Source: Pyronema omphalodes
Taxonomy: Eukaryota > Ascomycota > Pezizomycetes > Pezizales > Pyronemataceae
Reading direction: 5' to 3'
DNA: 64,000 bases
NCBI GenBank assembly: GCA_024516155.1
Contig: JAJJXM010000025.1
Span: 682,001 to 746,000 of the forward strand
The position numbers were made by a program, and so were the translations under genes. The notes under the pieces were generated by a model. That model saw only the letters and a program-made list of their open reading frames with translations, had not been told where the DNA came from and did not search any database. Positions 1-12,390 of this stretch are shown in pieces. Within the stretch, counting starts at the first letter, position 1; each line of letters starts with the position of its first letter.

Positions 1-1185
1 TAACAAAGTACCACCATCATCAAAAATGCATACATACATATATGCAGAAAAATAAAACTCCAAAATCCAAAATCCAAGCCCATAATCAAAAGCCTATCAG
101 GCAAGCCAGAAAAAAAAGTATACCTAATCCTTATGTAGTTCCTAACACCCAGCTCCAAACACCCAGTCCCCCCACCCCCCCTCCCCCCTTCCTCAGCCAG
201 CTACCATAAACCCTGTTCCGTAGTAAACAACCTCCTCCATCCTCCATCTCCATGCTCAATCTCCATGCTCAATCTCCATGCTCAATCTCCATGCTCAATC
301 TCTATGCTCAATCTCCATGCTCAATCTCCATGCTTAATCTCCATGCCCGATCTCCATGCTCAATCTCCATCCTTATCTGATCCCAAAAAACAACTAAACT
401 TGCCAATGCGAAGTTACTCTTCATCAGGCCCCAAGGTTAGCCCAGTCCAACACAATCCAACGCAGCCCAATCCTTCCATATACCCGTATCATAAAATACC
501 ATACTATACCGAACTCCCTAGATATATAGATATATATATATCCCAACCTAAACCCCAAAAACCAAAGGATGAAAAAAACCAAACCCTCCTAACCTAAAAA
601 ACTAGAACCGGAAAATCAAAGAAAAAAGAAAAAAAAGAACAAAGAACAAAGAAATGAGACGTTCAAAGTAAAGTTGTAATAAATACATACATAAAAAGGA
701 TAAAAGAGAAATTATCTATTCCCCGGGCTTCCCAGGTTTTCGTTCATGATTCATGCTAAAAAAAAGAGGCTCTAAGGTAAATATGTAGAATAAAAACAAG
801 AAGTAGGAAATAGGAAAAAAAGAAAAAGTAAAAAACAACTGAAAAAAACAAAACAAGAATAAAATAAATAAAAAAAAAACAAGAAATAAAAAAACAAGCC
901 AAGTAAAAAAAATAAAACATAAAAACAAGAAATGAACAAACATAAAAACAAGAAATAAAACAAACACATATAACGCCGCATACCCAAGCCAACCCAACCA
1001 ATCCATGTCCATAACAAACCCAACCGTACCCATCGCCAAACAAATGCCCCACAAAATGCCTAAATGAAATTCATATCGCTATCATAAACCATCAACCGTC
1101 ATCATCATCATTAAACCCTCCAAAAACCCATCCCATCTATCCCATTCCATAACCCTCAAAACATATCCATCCCATCCCATAACCC
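1..1185. other. Non-coding, simple-repeat-rich stretch
   Basis: I see no convincing gene. It holds a 13-bp minisatellite (248-364), a long A-rich tract (about 590-960) and, at about 1136-1200, two direct copies of a roughly 31-bp unit containing CATAACCCTCAAAACATATC. The apparent reading frames are low-complexity translations of these repeats. Confidence 0.6.
248..364. repeat. 13-bp minisatellite, nine copies
   Basis: Nine head-to-tail copies of CTCCATGCTCAAT with a few substitutions in later copies. The unit is not a multiple of three, so any translation through it only reflects the repeat. Confidence 0.9.
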
Positions 1186-1878
1186 TCAAAACATATCCAT
1201 AAACCAAGCCTCCTCCTGCCTCGGGATCTCCACCTCAATCCTCGGAATACCCAATCTGCCATCTCTATCCCTTTCCATTCCTCCAGTCCATTCCGCCCCT
1301 CCAGTCCGTGCCGATAAATCCCATTTCGACGCATTCACAGCCGCATCCACCATCCCCAATCCCATCGCACTCCCACTACTCCCCCCCAAACCAACACACC
1401 TAAAATCCAAAGTACTAGGTTTCCTGGAAACAGATCTAATAATATCCGCCATAGGCTGCAGAACAGGTATCTGATTATTTTGTGATTTCCGGGTTTTTGA
1501 TCTACTGCTGCTGCCGCTGCTGCTGGTAGTAGTGGTGGTGGAGAGGAGGAAGAGTTGCTTTAGTTTGTGGAGGAATTTGTGGTTTCGGTTTGAAGAGGGG
1601 AGGAGGGGGCGGAAGGGGCTTGGGGTGCTGGCGGTGCTGGATGGACATGATGTGGAGGTGCTGGAGGTGCTGGTTGTAGATGATGTGGAGGTACTGGAGG
1701 TATTGGAGGTATTGGAGGTACTGGAGGTACTGGAGGTGGAGGTTGAGATATGGGAGTTGAAGGAGTCTGGACGGGTCCCCATCCCTATGCCCCGGGAGTT
1801 ATTGCTGCGGAAATGCATTGTTGTTATTGTTATTTTTATTGTTGAGATGGATTGGTTGGTTCCTTTTAATATAGCCAA
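1186..1878 (-). CDS. Ser/Thr-rich hypothetical protein (uncertain, partial)
   Basis: I do not recognise a family. A 230-codon frame on the minus strand has a Ser/Thr repeat region (residues about 40-80), a Ser run near 120, and a more complex C-terminal 80 residues rich in Gly, Trp and charged residues, which is what argues against pure repeat translation. There is no ATG at the 5' end: the frame begins at TTG and stays open to about 1948, where a possible splice acceptor (TATTCCAG) suggests an upstream exon I could not find. The surrounding DNA is full of simple repeats, so this may be spurious. Confidence 0.35.
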   Translation of the reverse strand: MAILKGTNQSISTIKITITTMHFRSNNSRGIGMGTRPDSFNSHISTSTSSTSSTSNTSNTSSTSTSSTTSTSSTSTSCPSSTASTPSPFRPLLPSSNRNHKFLHKLKQLFLLSTTTTTSSSGSSSRSKTRKSQNNQIPVLQPMADIIRSVSRKPSTLDFRCVGLGGSSGSAMGLGMVDAAVNASKWDLSARTGGAEWTGGMERDRDGRLGIPRIEVEIPRQEEAWFMDMF

Positions 1879-1948
1879 GCGGTGGATTCTGAATCGTGGG
1901 GGATTAAAGTTGGGGGTTGATGGTATTGTTTTTTGGGGGTATTGCTGG

Positions 1949-4900
1949 AATATCTAAGTTTAAGCTTGAAGTGCGGGGTTGATTATTTCTCAACGTGATG
2001 GCGATGAGGATGGGGATGACGTGATGTTGATATCGATGATGATGTTGATGATGTTGATGAGACTGGATACAAGCGGCAAGCTGGGGGGTGGGTGGGTGGG
2101 GGGGGAATACATTTATGTCCCAACTACCAACTACCAGTTACCAATTCCCAGCTACCTTAATTAATGCAACTTTAAGGTTCCCTAGGTTGCGTATAGGTTC
2201 ACAGTTCACTCCCTAGCTATGTAGCTAGCTTTTAATCCAAGCTCCAGCTCCAGCTATGGAACTACTGTACGTAGGGTTCCTGGATACCCTAAAAAAAATG
2301 CTCCTTCCCTTCCGTTCCGTCGAAGAACAAAGTACAATGTAGGTTTCTTTTTTTTTTGCTTTGCTTTCCACACCCACCCACCCCACCCCTCCCTCACTCC
2401 CACAATTCTTATTCCCGCTTTCTTAAAAAATTCTTCAACTCTCAGCTAGTTCCCGTCCGTCCCCGTGTGCGGTTTGCCTGCTGCTGCTGCCACTGCTGCT
2501 GCTATTGCTGCTGCGTTACTTCGCGTGCGTGACGTGGTAGATGAGGTAGTAGTAGTGAGTAGTATGGTTCTCAGGTAGCTCTGTATGCACAGAATTAAAG
2601 TATAGTGTCTATACCAGGACCAGGGCTGGTTACCAGGGCCGGGACAAGACTAGGGTAACTAGCTGGTGGTACTGCGCATGCGGTGTTTCTTTAGGATGAG
2701 GGAGGGGGTGTCTGTGTATTTGCCGAAGATTTGATGATGATGATGATAGTAGATGCGCGTTGATTTACTTTCGCAGCGAAAGGGGAAAAAAATATTTCCG
2801 GCGGGGGGTTTTTTGGCTGGGTGTAGGTTTCCGTAAACTCAGCTAGAGAAAGTGCTGCTTGTTGTTGTTGCGCGGGGGTGGGAATGTAATCGTAGTTTAG
2901 GAGGAGGAGAAGGTGAAGAAGAGGGATCCAAAGGAAAGGAAAGGAAAGGAAAGGCAAGGGCAGTTTAACAATGATCGAGGTCACTTTCCGATAGCTGGAA
3001 CCTGGTATAGTACATAGCACGTAGTTCTGGATGTTTTTTTAATTGCTTTCTACATATGCTGCTGGTGGATATGTGGCGGGGAGGGGAGGGGAGGGGAAGG
3101 GAATGGTGCACAACACACGCACGCCAGACAGAAGGATACACGAATACATAGCCACAGACTATATAACTGGCGTTGTTATCTATTCTGAGTTCACCGCGGC
3201 ACTGGCTCGGGAGCGGGGCGAGTTGTGCTTGTGCTGGTGGTGGGCTACGGCGCGCGACTTGATCAAAAAAATATATCAGAAAAGTCAAACCAAAATATGA
3301 TGTAGATACCTCACCACACGTCACTGTTGTCGATTCGATACATATACACGCCGGCTTCAACAAAAAAAAAATTACCCCCCCTCCAATCTTTGCTGCATAC
3401 ATAAATTCCACAGATGGGCCAGCCTATCACATCCAAAATTCCGGCTGCCTTCCGCCGAGGACTGCAGCAGGTATGAGTTGTCCAGGATGCATCTTCACCA
3501 CAAAAAACCGATCCATAGCGATGAGCGACCCAGAAGTTGCAACTTGCAACCAGTACAATGGATCGCCAGTACGGTACAGTAAACAGTCCACGAAGGGCTG
3601 CAAGTTGTATGACCATATGTACAAGCGTATACATACACACAAACTAAACCAGGATAACAACCAACCATACAACCAACCATATGGTGTCTAGTCGCAAAAA
3701 ATAAAAAAATAAAAAAAAAGGCGTCCAACCAGCCCTATGGCCTGATGGATCCATCCAGTCGCGATGCCCGATGCCTGATGCAGCCTACATATGTTCATGT
3801 ATGTATATGTATGTATATGTAGCCAGCCAGCCAGCCAGCCACCCACGTCGAATCAACGCCTGCAACGCCTGAATGCCCAATTGCTAGGTGCTAGGTGCTG
3901 GGTGCTGGGATATACATATGTGGCCGGGGAAGGCTGCCTTCGCCATGTTCGATGTTCGATGGGTGCCGTTGGTGTTCGATATCCACGGACCACCATCACC
4001 AGGAAGCCTTGTCCATGCCCTGTCAAGCCCAAGCCCATGCCCTGTCCTTTTCCAAGCCCTGTCCATGCCCAACCACGATAACGGTTACAGTCTACAAACA
4101 CAAACACAAACCAGATGACAAAAGTAAACTAAACTAAACTAAAGCAAAGTAAAGTAAAGCAAGGTAAAGTAAAGTAACCTTTCCCCATGTCACCTCCCGA
4201 AAACCCATTCCACTACAATCCAATCCACGGTATCAAAAACCTATCCATATTTTTTTTATGTCGGGGGATTCGAGAGCTTCGGAAGCTTCGGGACGGGAAA
4301 GGTTTTTATGTATATGGTGATTTTGTGCTATGCTATGCTATGTCCTTGTTCTTGTTCTTGTTCTTATTCTTGTTCTTATTCTTATTCTTCTAACCGCACT
4401 GTAGCCGTAGTCGCAGCCGTAGTCGTTCGACTAGCCGGAAACATATACTCAGAGCCCTGTATGACCGGGACCGGGACTAACACTCGAAGTCTTGAATAAC
4501 AAAAAAAAACAAAAAAAAGGAAATAAGAAAATAAGCCAATAAAAAGGAAATCAAAAAAACAAAGAAAAATAAAGAAAAATAAAAAAGAAAATACCCGAGA
4601 ACCCGAGAACCCGAGAGACCGGGAATCTGGGGACCTGGGAGTGGTATCGAGTATCCAGTATCCAGTATCGAGTATCGCAGATAACGGATGACGGATGATG
4701 CATCAACTTGTTAGAAAATAGTACGGTACATTTGGGGCCTTTGTTTTAATTATACTTCGAGTCTTATGGTACGGTATAGGTTTATCTGGAATCGGAAGAC
4801 ACTGCTGTCCTCGGGAGTCGAAGGGAGTGGTATCGGCATTGGCATCGGTATCGGCATCGGTATCGGTATCGGATAGGTATCGGGTAGGTATTATGATTCA

Positions 4901-7900
4901 TTCATTCGTTCATTCATCCATTCATTCATTCATTCATAAATCAATGCCAATACTCATAGTCTGGTATCGTATCAGCACGTTGGCATATCGTAATATTCTT
5001 GGAGTGCGGGTGTGGATGTTATTATTTTTTTTATCGTGGATGGCGGATTCGAAATGTATGTGTGTATGTGTGTATTATAATTGTAGAGTTTGCTTTTACT
5101 GGAGTTTATGCCTCGAGTGTCGAGTGTCGAGTCTTCGGGAATCGAGTCTTCGGGAATCGGGATCGGGAATCTGGATTACGTAAAATCGATGAAGAGTTAT
5201 GATCCATCTGTAATATGGTGTACCATATGACGACGATAGCGGTGAAGATGAACATGAACATGAAGCCGGAGAAATAGTAACAAAAAATAAAAAGCAAACA
5301 AAAAATAAAAAATAAAATAAGATAAAAACAAAACCAAAACAAAACCAAACCGAAAAAAGCAAGATAAAGAACAAAATAAAAAAAAAACCCAAAAGAAAAT
5401 TCAATGCTAAAAAATAATATCCCCTCCATAATACCGTTCATAACCCATTTATCTTATCTATCTAAAAGGCTAAACCACCTCTTGATCCAAAAATCAAAAT
5501 TCAGTATTCAATATTCGATGTTTTTTCTTTTGTTTTCAAGGCCAAGTTCCAAATTCCAAGTTCCAAATTCCAAATTCCAAATTCCAAGCACCAGCATACA
5601 GAATACAAAATACCCGACCATAGAAACCGATGCCCAGCTTGACAAGCTGTATCAAACGGTCCGGCGCGGCAGAAATAGTAAAACGATGAAACGATGAAAC
5701 GATGAAACGATGACTTAAACCCCACCTTAAGCAATCGATAGAGAGTCTGGCAGTCGAGACTAGCTAGCTGCTAGACTAGTAGGGTATATATACATACCTA
5801 CATACGCACGTCGTACACTGGAATCTGGGTATATATATATAGCTATGTACAGTACAGTACAGTACAGTACAGGACATATAATCAATCAATGTGAAGTACA
5901 TATAATCAATATGAGACTGTGAGTACATACATACTGTATCCTTCATTGATATTCTCATAGGTTAGGTATAGGTACATGCTGCTGCTGAAATGGAGATGTG
6001 GGATCGATGATACTCGGCCGCTGAGTTGGGTATATATGATAAGTATGCAGGATGTACTCATTGACAAAATATGTGCATAGGAATCGATGGTTTGTTGGAT
6101 GCGTGTGCTGAATGTGCTGTTATGTGCTGTTAGGTGTATGTATCTCCCCTTGATAAATAGCTATGCTGGAGTTATGTCAGAGATATGTCAGAGTTATGCC
6201 AGAGATATGTCAGATATATGTCAGAGGTATGCGCATATGCAGCAGTGCATGCACCTGCATACCGGGCACCATAAATAAAGTTAACGACATAAACCATGCC
6301 ATGCCATACCACACACCATACCATACCATATACCATACCATATACCATACCATATACCATACCAACGAAACCAAGCGCCTTTCTCGGCCGGTCCATCATC
6401 GATAAATAATTCATCCGCCCAGCTACATATGTAGAAGTCCCAGAATGAAAAAAACAGCATTCTAGAGCGGAATTTAAAGTTCCATGTAGGTATGTATGTA
6501 TGTAAATCGTGGCGGGGAAATATTCGATCTCAATTTTGAATTTCGAAATTTACGGGCTTGGTTTGATTGGTGGGGTTTATGGTGGAGATTGAGATTGATT
6601 TCTGAGACATACAGTACAGGATAGGATAGGATAGGATTAGGTTTGGATGGGATACATAGGATAGGATGAATGGGATAGGATAGGATAGGATAGGATATGT
6701 AAATTAAAAAAATATTCCGATCCGCTAGATGTTGAGAATCGAGATGACTGGACACTCGGTAGATGTCGATTGCATGTTGCAAACGTTCTATGCAGACCTC
6801 GGGATATGGTACATACATACATAGGAAACCCATTGACGAATCGGAGTAGAGTATGGCAACGGATCCCGTGCGTACCGATATGGACTGTCGCTTACAAACC
6901 AAATCACCGAACCATCGAAGCACCGAACCAGTGAACTAGCGAACCACTGAATCCGAAAGCGGAAGAACTTTGTCAGTCGATATATAGCCAATCTCTACTC
7001 TATACAAAATCATCATTCTTTATTCTTTATTTTGCGTCCTCGCAAATTGGAGAAATGATAATTGATGACATTTTAACCGAATCAACGGAAGCCAGATATT
7101 GCATTATTTTCACAGCATGGTGATTTCTTCTCCAGTACTATGGCTACTTCCAATTCACCATTTAACTATACATATATACCTCGATATGGAAAAACAAAAG
7201 TAAAACAAAAAAAGTAAAACAAAAATAAAAAAGAAAAGGAAAACTCAATCCAAGATCCTCCAATCCACGACTCCAATCTGAGACCATCGAACCAAAATCC
7301 TGACCATAACCCATAACCCATAACCCATAACCCATAACCCATAACCCAACCAATCAACAACCATAATCATGACCCCCACAAACTCGAAATCTCAAAATCT
7401 CGAAATCTCAACCCCAGACCCCAGACCCCAGATCCGAACCCCCGCTGATATATCCCCACACCCAACCAGGGCCGGGACCACAATTCCGAGATTCAAACCC
7501 CAGAAACCGATACATACATACATACGCAAACTCTCCCTAAACCAACCCATAACCCCGGTCCCCAGTAACCCCAAAGAGATTCGAAGTTTCGAGTTTCGAG
7601 TTTGGGAAGTATATCCTAGATTCCCAGTGTGAGAATCTAGCGACCTGGGCTTCCGTACACATACACATACACATACACCCATGCCTTAGCACCCGAAAAC
7701 CCGAAGACCCGAAGACCCGAGGGCTCGAGGGCTCATGCACCCATGCACTCTCACTTTCGGGCTTCAGGGACCGGGGTTTCAGGGTACCTGGTCTCCGGGG
7801 CTACATGGGATATGGGATAGGATACGGTACCGCATCTTCATCCCTATCACGGGTCGGGCCGGATCGACAAGCTAGAAAAGAAAAAGAACATACTGGTACC

Positions 7901-9077
7901 GGGGTTAATACCAGTGAGGAGGGGTTCGTATACTTCAAGGTGGGTAGGACATGTGGGGGTATAGTGATATCGAATTCTGGCTATGAGAGATGACGACCGT
8001 GGGGTATGGGAGGTTGTGGTTTGTGTAGATGCATATCTACGGATCTGGGGTATTGAGGCTGTTTTGATTCTGAGCTTTGGAGATACGGGCTGAAGGACGG
8101 ATGGATCTAGGGACTGTTTTTGTTTTGCATTTACGATATTTTGTACAATGACGTATTATCGAGATTTTCATGTGGCCTTAGGCTATGCTTAGGCTATGGG
8201 ATATCTCTGCTGGAAGTGTAAATTACATATGCATAGAAGAGGGCCTAAGTGTCAAGCATATACGGATTGTTTCTTTTTTTTCTTTTTTATTGTTATTAAG
8301 AGTACCTACTGTTCTACGCATCTACTCTATTCTACCCACCTTAGTAGGATATCAATGCTGCCTAGGTATCCAGGATAAACGGGGATCCAGGTAACTCCGT
8401 AACGTTACGATGCCTCGGTAATCTTGCACGATACACCATGTCTGTGTAATGTGAGATTAGTGTTGTTGGTCCTACCTTCAAATGCCAATACCTCCGTTTT
8501 TGTACGATCTGAGGGTAGCTTACATACCGTAATTTTCATTTGTGCTCCTTGCTTGAAAAGTACATATCGAAAACATCAACCCGACTTTCTGGTCCAGATC
8601 CTTCACCATCGGCCAGCTGATTGATCGAAAGATCGAGTAATCATGAACCCGATAACAACCTCGGAACCCGATGTAATACTGGTTGCGTTTACAATCCATC
8701 ATTGATATGTAGAAGTCATGGGGTACTTGATTTTTTCACTTTCAGAAAAGCAGCGGAAGTTTAAACTTCATACTTCCGCACTAAGTGCTGTAATTCCGGA
8801 GTAGGTGGAACCTCGACAATCGGGAAACTTTAAATATGTTGTACGAGCTGAACTACGGCAACGTTGCATTTGATTGCTTTTGGGATTAACCGAAAATTAA
8901 GCTTCTTGCTTGACACCTCTAGGATAAACTCACGGTACCAGTGTTAACCACTGTGATAAATATCGATCCGAATAACCGTGGCGAAATGATAGAGGTTGGT
9001 AATGATCCTTGATTTATTCATACCCATAATCCTCAAGGTTAAACATCCAAAAGCATCCATAAACCACAGAGCCTACA
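1949..9077. other. Long non-coding stretch dense in microsatellites
   Basis: No gene supported. Many different simple repeats are packed here: GGTGG/GATGATG tracts (1.6-2.1 kb); GGAAA (2.93-2.96 kb); TATGTA and AGCC (3.79-3.84 kb); TAAAG (4.12-4.18 kb); TTCTTG (4.34-4.39 kb); ATCGGT (4.83-4.88 kb); ATTC (4.89-4.94 kb); TTCCAAA (5.54-5.59 kb); GAAACGAT (5.68-5.71 kb); TACCATACCA (6.30-6.36 kb); GGATA (6.61-6.70 kb); ATAACCC (7.30-7.35 kb). From about 8 kb the sequence becomes ordinary intergenic DNA. Confidence 0.6.
7303..7348. repeat. (ATAACCC)n, 7-bp tandem repeat
   Basis: About six and a half copies of ATAACCC, one base longer than the CCCTAA telomere unit. No flanking telomere structure is visible. 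Confidence 0.85.
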
Positions 9078-9329
9078 TCAGCCCAACCACTCCTTCCCTA
9101 GTACCCCGCCGTCCTGTGTACAAACGGTGAGATGAAATTTGCCCTTTAAGCAGCCTATGGTGGCATGCCTCTGTATCTTCCCCTCAATCCCAGGATATGT
9201 ACAAAACTGCACCAACGCCGCCTTCATCCGGAACGAACAACCAGTTCCGTAGGCTGCAAAGAACCATCTATCATAATCCATGACAATTCCAAAGACGGGC
9301 GGGCCGTTGGTTGATATCATGCAATGCAA
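9078..9329 (-). CDS. Small hypothetical protein or exon (weak)
   Basis: An 83-codon frame starting at an ATG. Unlike its neighbours it has balanced composition, with five cysteines, aromatic residues (YDRWFFAAYG) and no repeats. No family recognised, no signal peptide, and no splice sites I could tie to it. It could be a remnant exon or chance. Confidence 0.25.
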   Translation of the reverse strand: MHCMISTNGPPVFGIVMDYDRWFFAAYGTGCSFRMKAALVQFCTYPGIEGKIQRHATIGCLKGKFHLTVCTQDGGVLGKEWLG

Positions 9330-10523
9330 GCCTTTGCCTGATGATCCCGCTGGTGGCGTTTTTGCATGTTTTTCTGGGCTCCTCGAGACTCGCGAAGAGT
9401 ATCTTGTTCTGTGGAATGTGTAACTAATGATACCCTATGGTTTGCCAGCTATGGAGGTTAAAGTGAAAGTTAAATGGCGTTCTCGTCATATGGATATACT
9501 GCTGAATGCGGCGGAGGGATAAGTTACTATTTGAAGCTCGACGCTGTTGCTGTCGACGCCCTCGATCGATCGAGCTCGGAATAAGATTTTCGGGCATTTT
9601 TCTTACGCGGGAGTTACCGTTTATGTTTTGGTAAGTTGAAAAGGCGTCGTATGTACGTATGGTGATGCGTAATCAGTGGGCGTGGAAGTAGGCTTAGCAT
9701 TGTGGGGCCGAAAGGCGCTAGTCGCCGATGTCGTACACGGGCCGAGTTGGGGCCGGACTAACCCTGCCTCGACGGATTAGCGTTGCACAGATTGATAGAG
9801 TACCCGATATATGAGGTATCCATAGAGACGTTGTAGAACATGTTTTGGGATTTCTAGATGTTATGGAAACGGTGCGTGGAAATTATTAAACAAAGCTGAC
9901 TGTGTGGTGTTTGTCGGGCCGTTGATGCCGATGTAAATTATCAGCAGCACTCGAAATATCGGGACTCAATTGACATCGGTACATAGCTCTGTCGAAATCA
10001 GCGGAGCTACTATGATCCCCGATTAGAAGTCTGATATAGATCACAATTCTTCTAGCAGAGTTGAAGAGGCCCAACCTTGAATTTTCCTACGAATGAAACC
10101 AACTGCTTACGCAAAATTCACTACATTCGGCTGATGAGGGCGACCTTGGCATCGGGTTCGAATATATTAAAAGCAAAGACGTTACTATATTTACGCCACT
10201 TCAGGAAGGATACTTGGTCGGAAAACACGAATACAAGTCAGAGGTATGCAATGCAATACAGTCGATTGGTAGAGGAGACAACATCATGGAAAATAGCGTA
10301 CGATGCGCGACGCGTAAGGTCGGGACCTCATCATGATGTAGCGGTCTATGGAAACGGTTATGGAGAGATTTGGATTTACTTCAAAAGATGTATTTAAGAG
10401 GCCTTGTTACTCAGTCTTTGGAATACTCATCACCATCAACCAATTCTGTACCAATTTAGTCATCTGTCATCACTCGCTCCAGATCCTACTTTTCCATCAC
10501 TCGCTTTCTCGGATATCGTTATC

Positions 10524-11813
10524 ATGCAGATCATCAAGCTCTTCGCCGCTCTCACTCTTCTTAGATCCTCCATTGCTCACCCTGGTGGCCACGAGCCCGA
10601 GGATCTCCAGAAGCGAGAAGCCCTCTGGCAGGCCTCCAAGCGCTCTCTCGCCGACTGTTCCACCTCCCTCAAGGGGCGCGATCTCTCCAACAAAGCCATC
10701 TCCCGTCGTGAAGAGCTTGCTAAGAACCTTCGCGTTAAGCGTGGACTTCCTGCTAGTTTGTATCCTTGCTGGTCATATTTTCTCACCTTGTATCTCACAA
10801 CATCGACCAGAAAACTTCCTCAAGGCTCGTGGCTACGATGAGTTCCTTGCTACCAACCACCATTCCAGTATCAATAACGGTACCGGGGTATCTTACAACA
10901 CCGACCCTGCCGCTTTATTCACCGGTAACACCAGCTGTATTTTATCACCGGAAGTCACCCAAGGCCCCTACTTCGTCACCGGCGAGAAAGTCCGTTACGA
11001 TGTTCGAGAAAGCCAGCAAGGTGTCGATTTATACCTCGACCTACAATTTATCGACATCAATACCTGTGAGCCGGTTCAAGATATCTATATCGATATCTGG
11101 CATGCGAATGCAACCGGGGTTTACTCCGGGGTTGTTGCATCGGGAAATGGAAATTCGGAGGATACTAGTAATCTTAACGCCACTTTTCTGAGGGGGCTTT
11201 GGAAAACCAATGAAGAGGGTGTTGTGCAGTAAGTTTTATTCCATAATGACTGCGAAGGAAACGAGTGCTGACACGTGTCTGAAGGTTCTTGACGCTCTTT
11301 CCGGGTCATTATACTGGGAGAGCTCACCATACTCATATCATTGCTCATCAGGGAGGTTATGTTAACCTGAACGGTACTTTCAGTGGAGGAAATATCACCC
11401 ATGTCGGACAGTTGTTCTACGATACCAACCTCCAGAATGAAGTCGAACTCAACGAGCCGTACTTGAGTAACACCCAAGAAATCACATCTAATGCAGATGA
11501 CATGTGGGCCTCGCAAGCTGGTGCCGATGAGTGGGACCCCTTTGTGGAGTATGTATACCTTGGGGATGATGTAAAGGATGGTGTCTTGGGATGGATCTCG
11601 ATTGGTCTTGATACTACTCAGAGTTATGATGTTTCTGAAGCGGCGACGTTGACGGAGAATGGTGGTGTCGTGAATGGTGATTTTGGTATGGGAGGTGGAC
11701 CAGGTGGACCGGGGGGGATGAATGGAACTGGTGGTATGCCAAGCGGGACTATGCCGTCGGGAATGCCGCCGAGTGGTATGCCTATGGGATCGTATGCTCC
11801 CGCGGCTGTTTAA
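10524..11813 (+). CDS. Secreted intradiol ring-cleavage dioxygenase-like protein
   Basis: Three exons (10524-10755, 10811-11228, 11285-11813) give 392 residues; the introns (55 and 56 bp) have GTTTGT and GTAAGT donors. Residues 1-18 form a signal peptide ending in SSIA, so the product is probably extracellular. The intradiol dioxygenase core lies at about residues 120-320: TQGPYFV, then DIWHANATGVYSG, then RGLWKTNEEGVVQF leading into GHYTGRAHHTH, which carries the Tyr and two His expected to bind non-haem Fe(III). Known relatives cleave catechol-type rings between the hydroxyls; secreted fungal forms are linked to aromatic or lignin-derived compounds. The substrate cannot be read here. The last 45 residues are a Gly/Met/Pro tail (GGPGG, PSGMP) outside the domain. 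A TATA-like TATTTAAG at about 10390 lies 130 bp before the start. Confidence 0.94.
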
Positions 11814-12390
11814 ATGCCGAGATGGCTTGAATCCAATTAGTTTGGAACTTTTGGATCTGTGTTTTATTGCTGCTTTTAGCTGGAATGTTGTTTGCTGATG
11901 GAAATTATATTATGTATGCTTATTTGATGTTGTGATGCATCGACAGAAATATGTGTATCAGAATTGAGGATGATGAAGTATCAGTAGAATCAGTCGGTGA
12001 ATGCAACCATTGAGATGTATTCGATCAAATCAGGCGGGGTATAGTGACATGGATACTATTTACTTAACTGTAGTTTGATAAAGGCAAATCAAACGCTTGC
12101 TTGGAATAATAATAATGAAAACAAGCACTTTACTATTCAGCGGGATATAGAATCTATTGCAAAAGGTTAAGGGACGCTAATCCATATCTTCATAAACTAA
12201 ATCTTATAATCTCTATCTTTACGATCACTATTTAGGTTGTGAAATTCATCCAATTTCTACCAACTAATCCAAACCCCTTTTAATAACAGCCCGCTAAAAC
12301 GACAAATCCTCTCCAGAGTCATCTACTATCCACATATAAAGCCGTTACTCTTTCTCAACCCGCCAGATGACTTTACACTCACCTCATTTC
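11814..12390. other. Intergenic between convergent genes
   Basis: AT-rich spacer holding the 3' regions of the dioxygenase (+) and peptidase (-) genes. No gene or repeat seen. Confidence 0.6.

Noticed and set aside
265..597. Reading frame through the 13-bp minisatellite
   Set aside because: It only translates the tandem repeat and then ordinary non-coding sequence; no start context or family.
716..1054. Three overlapping minus-strand frames rich in Phe/Leu
   Set aside because: They come from an A-rich tract read as T-rich codons; open in three frames at once, which marks composition instead of coding.
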